Notes under the pieces: model-generated
Databases searched by the model: none
What the model saw: the letters and a program-made list of their open reading frames with translations, nothing else
What the model was told of the DNA's origin: nothing
Made by a program: the position numbers and the translations under genes
NCBI RefSeq assembly: GCF_021462225.1
Contig: NC_061804.1
Location: forward strand, 6,184,740-6,248,739
Length of the DNA stretch: 64,000 bases
Direction: 5' to 3'
Source of the DNA: Girardinichthys multiradiatus
Lineage: Eukaryota > Chordata > Actinopteri > Cyprinodontiformes > Goodeidae
Shown: positions 14,601-25,900 of the stretch, piece by piece
Numbering within the stretch: position 1 is the first letter of the stretch
Layout of the letters: each line of letters starts with the position of its first letter

Positions 14601-16908
14601 CGGCATAACCGCAGACCAGCCAAAAGTACGAACAATGAGCACATGAGCACCAGAACTTGGCCATTGAGCATGAAAGAATGTAGCCTGATCTGATGAATAA
14701 TGTTTTGTTCTACATCACATGGGTCGCCAAATGTGTGCATATTGTTTAACTGGAGAACATACAGGGGTTGGACAATGAAACTGAAACATCTGGTTTTAGA
14801 CCACAATTATTTATTAGTATGGTGTAGGGTCTCCTTTTGTGGCCAATACAGTGTCAATTTGTCTTGGGAATGACATATACAAGTCCTGCACAGTGGTCAG
14901 AGGGATTTTAAGCCATTCTTCTTGCAGGATAGTGGCCAGGTCACTGCGTGATACTGGTGGAGGAAAACGCTTCCTGACTCGCTCCTCCAAAACACCCCAA
15001 AGTGGCTCAATAATATTTAGATCTGGCGACTGTGCAGGCCATGGGAGATGTTCAACTTCACTTTCATGTTCATCAAACCAATCTTTCACCAGTCTTGCTG
15101 TGTGTATTGGTGCATTGTCATCCTGATACACGGCACCGCCTTCAGGATACAATGTTTGAACCATTGGATGCACATGGTCCTCAAGAATGGTTCGGTAGTC
15201 CATGGCAGTGACGTGCCCATCTAGCACAAGTATTGGGCCAAGGGATTGTCATGATATGGCAGCCCAAACCATCACTGATCCACCCCCATGCTTCACTCTG
15301 GGCATGCAGCAATCTGGGTGGTACGCTTCTTTGGGGCTTCTCCACACCGTAACTCTCCCGGATGTGGGGAAAACAGTAAAGGTGGACTCATCAGAGAACA
15401 ATACATGTTTCACATTGTCCACAGCCCAAGATTTGCACTCCTTGCACCATTGAAACCGACGTTTGGCATTGGCATGAGTTACCAAAGGTTTGGCTATAGC
15501 AGCCCGGCCGTGTATATCGACCCTGTGGAGCTCCCGACGGACAGTTCTGGTGGAAACAGGACAGTTGAGGTGCACATTTAATTCTTCCATGATTTGGGCA
15601 GCCGTGGTTTTATGTTTTTTGGATACAATCCGGGTTAGCACCCGAACATCCCTTCCAGACAGCTTCCTCTTGTGTCCACAGTTAATCCTGTTGGATGTGG
15701 TTCGTCCTTCTTGGTGGTATGCTGACATTACCCTGGATACTGTGGCTCTTGATACATCACAAAGACTTGCTGTCTTGGTCACAGATGCGCCAGCAAGACG
15801 TGCACCAACAATTTGTCCTCTTTTGAACTCTGGTATGTCACCCATAATGTTGTGTGCATTTCTGAAATAAGCGTTCACACTTGTTCTAAAAAGTCTGACC
15901 TGGTCACTTGACCCCCAGAAAATCAGATTTGGGCCTGTTTTGCCTGCAGTGTGAATGGGACCTTAGATCCTGCTGTAGGTGGATATTACTTGGATGCTGC
16001 TAAAGCATTGTTGCAGACTATGTATGCCCTTTTTATCAGTATTTCATGATGGCTGTAGACTCTTTCAACAAGATAATGTACCCTGTTACAATGCAGAAAT
16101 AGTTCAGAATGGTTTAAGGAGCACAACAATGACTAAAGTGTAATTCCTGAGATCTCAACCAATCAAGCATCTATGGGACTTGCTATACAAGAAAATCTGA
16201 TCCATGGGAGCCTGACCTTGCAACATACTGGAATTTAAAGATCTGCTAAAAAGATCTTGCTGCCAGATACCACAGCACACCTTCAGGGGTTTAGTACAGT
16301 CCTTGTCTTAACGTGTCAAAATTGCTTTGGCAACAAATGTGGCACCAGAACACACTATGGTGGCCACATAGTTGTTCTTGTAAGAAATTGAACTCTGGAG
16401 AGATAAAAACGTTTTGTTTTTTTTGACAACTTTTTGACCAGTTTAGAACAGACCCCATACTTTAATTGAATAAACACTGTGTTTAAGTTTCAGGACTTTT
16501 TTTTTTAAATAATTGAGCTCCTCTAGCTGCCTGAGAGGGCTGCTGTCAGCACTGCAGAGTTACTTTGAAGCATCTTATCAACACATGCAGCCTCACCATC
16601 AGAATGATGGAGCGGTGGGGAGAGGAAGTCTCGGCGATGGGGGTGATGTGGGATGATTGTGAGACAAGCGAAGAAGGGAGAGAGGGAGTGAGGCAGCAGT
16701 GCAGAAACACTGGACAAAGTTCGACATGTTTATTCATTCTGGTCTGTGTGTGCGTTTCTGCTACTGACAGAGACGAAGGGAGATAATGAGGTAATGGTGC
16801 TCAGCGAAGTGTGACGGAGAGATGGCGGATATGAAGCGGGAGACCATTGACAGAGGACAAAAGCAGCTAATTGAGAGTTGCCAGAGATGTAGAGCCATCA
16901 GTTGGAAG

Positions 16909-16966
<58 letters not shown>

Positions 16967-19900
16967 TGCATTCAGACATCTTCCTAGAGAGGATAAAATG
17001 GTATGAGTCAGGTTTACGGTCAGAAAACAACATGAAAGACATCAACTGTAGCCCCACTGATATCAATGTGTCAAAGTGTCATGAACAGATATAATCAAAT
17101 ATTCACATAAATGTCAGGGGTGTACTTACTTTTGTGAGATACTGTACTTATTGACCATTATATTTTTATCCAGTTTTAAATTTCATTTAAAGGCCAGCTT
17201 TTTTAGAGAATCTTATGTGTAATGTAGCTCTTGTTAATGGGCTACACCATATTTCCAGAACGTCGTTTTTACTTTGTTAAAGCAAATGAAAGGCCACACA
17301 CACAGTAAGGATGTTCTTCAAGGTAGACATACTGAAAAAACACTCTACACCTGTTTTTCCATTTCATGCTTGGTTTTGTATTCTCTGAGCTCATCATTAC
17401 TCCCTGAGTGTGAGACACTTAGCTGTGGTATGACAAATACACTCACAAATAAACAGTTGAGCCCCAGAAGGAAATAGTCTGATGTGGACATAATTTGGTA
17501 CACATGCATTGAACACATGCACAGAACATCAGTTTTCAATATCCAAGCAGTTGACACTCGGGGTGTTTGATATTGAATGGGATTGCCATGAAAATAAAAA
17601 TTTCAAACTTGATACTGGCACTAAAGAATACCCAATGCCATTTTTGATAGTGCAGCAAACTCTTTTAAAGGCATAGAGTTCAAAGTGTGATAATATTTCC
17701 ATTGTATTCATAAGGGTATTTATAATTAGACCACTCCATGTGCAAAACCCCTGATTTTCAACATCTCTTGGTGATCACAGATTCTTTACTTCAAAAGTTG
17801 TAATAAACTTTGTAATTAGCTCTGTATTTTCTAATGACTTTTCCTGTTCATCTGCCTCATTGGCAAAATAAAAAGCAATGCTTTTGCATTCACTTTTTTG
17901 ATGAGGGCCTCAAAGGCTCTTCTCCAGATGTACTTCCTAAGTTACTGGAGCTTTTAACTTTTAGCAGCCGCTCACTGTTCTACTCAGCCATGATCATTGA
18001 GGTGAGCCTCTGCAGGGATTGTGTGTGTGTGTGTGTGTGTTCCTGTCTTGGCATCACAGTGAGAACCATTTTCCCGATTTCACCATCAAATTGAGGACCG
18101 TTTGTACCAAAGTGAGGACATTTTGCTGGTCCTCACGACCTACTTTGCTAACGGTTAGGTTTAGGACTAAGATGTGAATTGAGTTTAGGTTTAGGTTAGG
18201 GTTAGACTGGTGATGGCTAGGTTTAGGGTTATTGTCAGGGTTAGGGCATAGAAAGGGTTGAAAATGACTGAAAATCAATGGGAGTCAACACATGGTCCTC
18301 ACTACATATAGCAAAACAAGAGAGTGTGTGTGTGTGTGTGTGTTGGGACCATAGCCATGAGTTACAACGTGAAAGGCCAGTACAAACTTTCCTGGAACTT
18401 TCAAAATAAATTGCATTAACCTACTTCTGGCACAGCCAGGAAACAGGGTAACTACGAACTTCCTGTGACGTCACTGGCCAAATAAAAGCACCCCTCTCCA
18501 ACAAGCCAACCTCTACCACCCGGGACTCCGCTGAGAGACTGGCCGGAGAGGAACAGCGCGCTAATGTCTCTTTGCTGGCAAACAGACATAAACTCTTCAA
18601 CTGAATCCAAGGGTGTCATAAGATCATGCGATCATATGCACAAGATAAGTAGAAATGAATCACTGTCTGCGTATCCAATGATTTTCATTCAGGAACGGGG
18701 TAATCAAGGTACACGCATTGCTTGACTGTTCTCTCTGAAGCGAACTGTTTCCAGAGAGTTCCCAGCACGACGCTGAGTGCAGCAGCAGTCTCCCAAGGAA
18801 GGACAACGGAGGCCGCATCACCGTGGTAGCGTGCATTTTGGTGGGCCCGACAGAGCGTCCACACCTTCAAACCCCTCCGCAGCTAAGGAGGTTAGCTGTA
18901 GCTAACCATTGTTCACTGTGGATGCTTTCTTCAAACTTCGCTGCCCCGGACAGCTTTTCCTCAGCATGGTCAGAGGTTAGGTTTGGACAGAACAGAGAAT
19001 GATTTAGATTGAAATGATCTAAATGTTTTTCATTTTATGAAGTTTGGTTTTGTTTGTGTTGAACTCAGCTATCTTGGTGCTATATGCAGCACACGTGTTC
19101 AGGTTGTGTTCTTTGTTTGTGTGTTTTTAAAGTTAAGACAAACTTTATTTAAAGGGTGATTTTATACACAGAAGATCAGCCATAACGTGCCGTCCGCACT
19201 TATGCATTTTAACCCTTTTATCAACGGTATTTTAAAGGTGTGTGTTTGATTCTGGTGCTAAGCTATCAGCTTCTTTTGTTAGCTCGACGGCTAACCGGTA
19301 AGAACACGTGCTTGCTACTAAGGAGTATTTAACAGAAAGGTTGTTAGTTTTCAAGCTAGTGAATAATAGTCCCTAAACATTATTTTACTAAATTTGATAA
19401 CTAAGTAAACACCATTAAGCCCCATTTCTCCAGAAAGATTTGTTTCTTTTCCAAAATACTCCCTTAATAATGTTTCTTCAAATATTATTTTAATAAATAA
19501 AGGCAGCTAATTAGACACCGTTGAGAATTAGTTATCCAGAAGGTTGGTTTTATTCAGCAGATCATTATTTAAAACATTATTTTATTAAAATAATATTTTA
19601 TCCGATCTTGCATTGTGAAGGGTTGTCTAAACGTTGCTGATTATTGCCTAAGTTGGTTCCAAGACTAACTTAACTTCATTTCCAGATTCTTCAAGATAAT
19701 CCTTGGTCCTGAAACATAAACATTGCATGGTAATGTTGCATCACTCTTTTGGTCATGGTTTCAACCATCTTTAATCAACTTGTTTATATTGTACATAGCC
19801 CATTAGTCTTCATTATTCTTTAATTCTGCTTGGTAGTTTAGTTGGATTGTTTTAGCATAGTAAAGAGTTTGTTAATTGAAATATGTTTGACTTTGAGTTG

Positions 19901-22900
19901 ACTTATTTTTGTTAATAAATTCTTGTATTTTAAGAAATTGTGTGAATTCATTCCATGTGTGCAGAGTTTATGCTGTTCAATAATGTCAGAGCTCAGCTCA
20001 TCCTTTTCTATTTTGTCCTAATACCATCGCCTTACTGGGCTGGTATTCACAAGACAACCCTTAACAGACTGAAATATTATTTGATAAAATATTAATTTTA
20101 AATATTAAATAATAATCTCAGATTCATAATCCCAACTGTGTGTGTGTGCCTGCAGTGCTGCTCTGCACAGTTTTGCAACAACCTATCAAAATAAAAATGC
20201 TTCAGTTTGTAGAATTTTTTCTGCAAATGAAAATATCTAAAGAATACGTTATTTATGTATTGATTGTGCAGTTTAGCTTTTTGGAGGCCCTTTGGGAGAT
20301 CATGTTTGGCCCCCCCTTTTTTTTAACCCCCCTGATCTGTGGCAATGCCTTTGTAACTCACTAGAACACACTAGGTTCTTAAATCTGAAAATAAAAACAA
20401 AATTCAAGTGATCCAAGCAACCTAAGACAAGGTAATAATAAATGTAAAAAAAATTATTTGCTTACTTATTTCCACATTCCAACAATGTAAATATTTTAAC
20501 AAAAATGTAAAATTTAGAAATTTACCACCAAATTTAAAATACTTCGCCTTGCCCACCTGTCAATAACAAATACCAATGAGATAATAATTAATAACTGGTT
20601 CACTGTGCAAATGAGTAGAAAGTCAATTGAACTCCACTTAAATATCACCAAAATATGAATATATAAACTACAACACAAAGCGATATGAAATAGCTTAGTT
20701 CCTATTATATGTCTTTCTTATGTTAATGTTGATTATTGCAAGACGAGAGAGGCGATCCTGTCCCATGTTGACCTGAGGTAAGTTTTGATAAGTGTCATCT
20801 TTGAGAAGCTCCTCAAGGCTAAAAGGTGAGTGCAGGCGATTCACTTGATGTGGCTTTCCCATCTTGTGTCATTTCAAGATGTAAAAGCAGTAGTCACACG
20901 TGTTTTTAGGATCAACCATCTTTGTGGAGCTGCTGAAAAATGGTAAACAGTTTCTGTACATTGACAAAGACGTTGATGGCGTTGGATGATGCTTTTCCTG
21001 CATTAGCTACCACTAAGTTTAATAATGGTGCCCCACAGGGAACGTACAATGCACAAGGATTTTTCTCAAACAGTCTTGCTTGGCCACCTTTGTTGCTCTA
21101 TCTGTTGGCTCTATCATTGGCCTGTTCTCTGCAGTCATCAAAAAGGATATTGAGTTTTTTAGGTCCAAAATCAGAGATGACAACCAAGACCTGTTGTTTT
21201 GGAAGCCACCAGAAATCTGATGAAGTATTCCTGGATTTCTACTTCTTCGTCCATGTTGACAGTCCTTATGGTTACAGACATCTGCTTTGTGTGGTGTACA
21301 TAGGTGTTCAATTACAGTTAAGTAATAGAATAATACTTGGACCTCTTCATCTCAGTCACTATCATGTCCAGTATTTTTCCATTGATTAATTTGGGATCAC
21401 ATTTCCAAAATAACTGGAATGACTAAACTCACAACTTTTCACAGATCAAATCTGGCAAGTTGCACCCCATTAAAGAAGCTTCCTTTATTTTGCTGTGTTT
21501 TGTCGGACTTCTTAATGCAAGATCTCTCTCAGCTGAATATTGGATAATAGAGATCAAAGCCAGGCCCACTCAAAATTTTCCCCTTAGAAATAATAATGAC
21601 GTAAACTTGTAACATCGTCTCTCCTGGAAAACGTAAAAGCTGAAATGGCCCTCTACCTATTATATCTGTCCTACGGGAATTAGACAGAAGTGAAGGTCAG
21701 TCTGCTGGATCAAGTGCTGGACTGTCATTTGCTACGGAGATGCTGCAGTTAGGTCAGGAATTGACTCAGATGCTGCAGGTTTGTCACATGTAGACCGAGA
21801 TGCTACTGCAGGGCCATCAGGACGCACAGAAGTTTGAAATTTAACAAACTTCAGGATAGCATGAGAGATTTTTAAAATACCAGGAAAAGTCATTAATATA
21901 TATTGAAATCAGATTATAAAATTGAATATTTTTTACATAAAGTTAATTATGTATAGAAGAAAATCAAAGACACTTCCCAATTGTGTACAAAAGTTATTTT
22001 ATCCATGATTACAGAGCAGAATTGTACAGAAAAATAAAACATGCTTTTCTGTTGATTAATTTTTGACTCAATAGTTCCATATATATATATAAAGACCAAA
22101 GGTTTGGACACACCTTGTCATTCAAAGAGTTGTCTTTTTTTTCATGACTATGAATATTGTAGCTTCACACTGAAGGCATCAAAACTATGAATTAACACAT
22201 GTGGAATTATATACTGAACAAAAAAGTGTGAAACAACTGAAAATATGTCTTATATTCTAGGTTCTTCAAAGTAGCCAACTTTTGCTTTGATTTCTGCTCC
22301 GCACACTCTTGGCATTCTGTTGATGAGCTTCAAGAGGTAGTCACCTGAAATGGTTTTCCAACAGTCTTGAAGGAGTTCCCAAAGATGCTTAGCACTTGTT
22401 GGCCCTTTTGCCTTCACTCCGTGGTCCAGCTCAACCCAAACCATCTCGATTGGGTTCAGGTCCGGTGACTGTGGAGGCCAGGTCATCTGGCGCAGCACCC
22501 CATCACTCTCATTGGTCAAATAGCCCTTACACAGCCTGGAGGTGTGTTTGGGGTCATTGTCCTGTTGAAAAATAAATGATGGTCCAACTAAACGCGAACC
22601 GGATGGAATAGCATGCCGCTGCAAGATGCTGTGGTAGCCATGCTGGTTCAGTATGCCTTCAATTTTGAATAAATCCCCAACAGTGTCACCAGCAAATCAC
22701 CCCAACACCATCATACCTCCTCATCCATGCTTCACGGTGGGAACCAGGCATGTAGAGTCCATCCGTTCACCTCTTCTGCACCGCACAAAGACACGGTGGT
22801 TGGAACCAAAGATCTCAAACTTGGACTCATCAGACCAAAGCACAGATTTCCACTGGTCTAATGTCCATTCCTTGTGTTCTTTAGCCCAAACAAGTCTCTT

Positions 22901-25900
22901 CTGCTTGTTGCCTGTCTTCAGCAGTGGTTTCCTAGCAGCTATTTTACCATGAAGGCCTGATTCACAGTCTCCTCTTAACAGTTGTTCTAGAGATGTGTCT
23001 GCTACTAGAACTGTGTGGCATTGACCTGTTCTCTAATCTGAGAACAGGTCTTTAATCCTCATGTGAGCCAGTTCCTTTGTAACGCTTGATGGTTTTTGCG
23101 ACTGCACTTGTGGACACTTTCAAAGTTTTCCCAATTGTTCGGACTAAAACAGCTCTAATATCCACATTTGTGATTGTATGTGCTCCCGCATTTGGAGATA
23201 TAGTTAATCAAATAATGTCAGTGTGAACATGTGGTACTTAAGTATGGTGTGATCACTATTTGGAGAAAGGATTAGATTATCAGTTCGGCTAAGTCACCAG
23301 TCATAGTCAGTCAGTCAGTCTTATTGTAGTCCCCTAGCCGATTTCTTGGTACATCCCTTCTCCCATCTTGCCTTCCATGCAACAGTTTTCTTTGCACTAT
23401 GCCGCAGAGGGAATTGGCCAGACTTCCTGACCATTTTTCCCATGATTCCAGTCATCACATAAATGGATGGAGTTGCATTAAAATTTGTGAAAGGATATTT
23501 TTTTATTGATTGAATTTATTTTATTTTAATTTGAAACATTATATGCCGCGGGAATGTTGTCCACGGGCCAAAGCCAGATCAAGTGTGTTTTATATACATG
23601 GTGGACGTTTGACAGTTATAGCATACAAGCAATAATCAAACAGAAACTTGTCTTGTCTTTCATCTATTTTCTCTAGATTCACTTCCACCAGCTCAATGTT
23701 TTCAAACACCTAAACAGATACAGCCACACCTAGTTGTAACATCTGTGATGCAGTACAGGTTTTCTGTGAGTTTAGTATAGAAATACTTGGAGAAACATCC
23801 AAAAATGCACTGGGATGTGTGAATGTAAAATTATGTCCAAAATATTATTCATCAAATGAATAATGACCTCAGGCTCAGGGGGAAATTAAAGCATAGTAAT
23901 AGAGTTCTCAAGCACAAGGGAATAGTTTAGGAGAATAAATGAGCAGCTCTAGTTATTGGTGATGTGCCAAAGAGTCTGGGGATTAATCCACCGCTTACCA
24001 CATTCGATCTGAGACTAATGGAATTTTGGTGAAATGTCCCAGTCTAGCTGTGGCCAGTGGGATTCCTCCTGAACATTTACATTATCACATCTAAGGCTGT
24101 GGACGAACATACCATGATTTGCAACATAAGTACATAAAGCAATATCTTTTACTTGTTACCATGGTAAAATTAGTGATTGTTTAATTTTATAACTTCAAAG
24201 ATTCTTCTTTTGTAGCTTACCATGATTTTAAAAGATTCAGTTAAGCTTTCAATTATCCAACAGACACTGTGCCCCAAGGGTGGGATCCTTGAGGTGATCA
24301 AACTCCACTATAAGTGAAGATTTTGCAGTCAGAATATATTGGTCTCTTGTTCATAAGCGATGACAAACAGAATGAGGTCTCGGATACAAGTGGCTTAAAT
24401 GAGTTTCTATTGGAACTCAGAGTTACGCTTCTGCTCCTCGGAATCAAAAGGAGTCAGCTGAAGTAATTTGGGCAGAGCCAGCAGCGGGGGTTACATGTCC
24501 CTTCTGGCTATGGATGGATGGATGGATGGATGTGTCATGGTGTGACATTTTGGACTTTGGTTTTGGTGTCTTGTGATGGTTTATTTTGTCTAGATGTTTC
24601 TATCATGTTTATTAGTTTCTTTTCCTCCCTCTACCATCTCCTTGTATGTATTGTGTCCCTCTAACTCTTAGTTCATTTTGTTGTTGCTTTCTTATTTTTT
24701 TTTTGTATTATTATTATTATTATCCACCCTTGGATTCTTATTTAGTATCTCTGTGTTTAGTTATGGTTAGGTATTTGTTCTTATTCCAGCTTTAGTTATT
24801 GTTTACGTTTGGTTTGCTTATTTTGTAAGTTACATTCTTCTTATGGGCTCTTTGTTTATTTCATAGGTTATTGTTTTGTTTCTGTTTTCCCTCTAGTTCT
24901 CTGTTTACTTTAGTTCATAGTTATTCTAGTTCTTTATTTCCTCCTTTGATTTATTCTCTTGCTTAGTTTGTGTTTTCTGTTTATTGATTATTCCTTTCAC
25001 TCTTCCTCAGCCTTTATATTTGTTTCACCTGTTCCTGCTGCTCCCCTGCCTCCTTGTCGCACCTGTTCTCAGTTCCCTTGATTACCTGCTTTTGTCTTTC
25101 CCCAGTATATTAGTTGGTTTGGTGTCTCTGTTCGTGGCTGGTTCCTTGTGGTTGTCACACCTTGTTCTCGTCTTTGATTATGCTTTGTTTTTGCATTACC
25201 TTGCCTTGGGAAACCTGCAGTGATTTTTGTAAGCTCTGTATCTAGGCTCTGGTTCATTTCCTGCAGTGTTTTTTCGCTACGTTTTTGGACCTTGTAAATA
25301 AATATTTGAATTACAAAGATGATCCTGCCGAGCTCTTGTCTGCACTTTGGTCCGATCCTAAACCACAACGTGACAGGATGGATGGATGGATGGATGGATG
25401 GATGGATGGAAAATTCTTCAACTTTAGAACTCTGATACCCAACTAGAGAGATCTACTGGTTAGACAGAGTGCTTCATCTGAATGTAATGACTACTTGATT
25501 CATATCCCTTATGATTTACCTCTTCTTGTGTGTCAGAGATAATTTCTGACAAGAAAAACTGAATATTTCTGAAGGTTTCCACTGATTTGCAGGCAGGCGT
25601 CCCAAAAAATCAGCTGCTAACAGTTGCTGATGTCAAATTCCTAAAAATTTATTTTTAGTACAAAGAAACCTTATTGAAATGCAAATTACAAAATAAAAAG
25701 AAAAGAAAAATGTATGCTGGAAATTTGAAAAGTTACAGCCTATTTTAATTCCCATCAAAATATGATGTAATTTGAGCGATTTCAAAATCTTCTCTAAGCT
25801 CTGAAGTGACCTCAACATCCTCAGCCCTCCTCTGTCCTCCTGTGCACGTTTTAATAAAGACTAATGTGTTTATCAGCTTTCTCTCATTACATTGATTAAT

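Larger units (their letters stand above)
14275..16390 (+). mobile_element. Tc1-like element remnant split by a second Tc1
   Basis: Plus-strand transposase DNA is readable on both sides of the inner element. The left part (about 14275-14761) ends catatgtt..ggagaacata. The right part (about 15957-16345) has ctaaagcattgttgcagac, tctttcaacaagataatg and agataccacagcacacct, which belong to the C-terminal half of a Tc1 transposase. Frames are broken. The interruption fits insertion of the minus-strand Tc1 at a TA (14760-14761). Confidence 0.65.

Noticed and set aside
14839..15870. Plus-strand open frames across the inner Tc1 (95, 83, 97 and 126 codons)
   Set aside because: They are antisense shadows of the minus-strand transposase.
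16761..17066. 101-codon minus-strand frame with His-Thr repeats
   Set aside because: It is produced by the (GT)n tract; no family similarity or splice context.
18150..18250. Interstitial telomere array
   Set aside because: The ttaggg/tttagg motifs are irregular and part of a dispersed element present three times, not a tandem telomere array.
20940..21389. 149-codon plus-strand protein
   Set aside because: The opposite strand carries hAT transposase blocks that explain the openness; the plus-strand peptide has no recognisable family.
24984..25223. Hydrophobic 79-codon membrane-like protein
   Set aside because: It lies within a T-rich LTR-like element with target duplications; Leu/Phe content comes from base composition.
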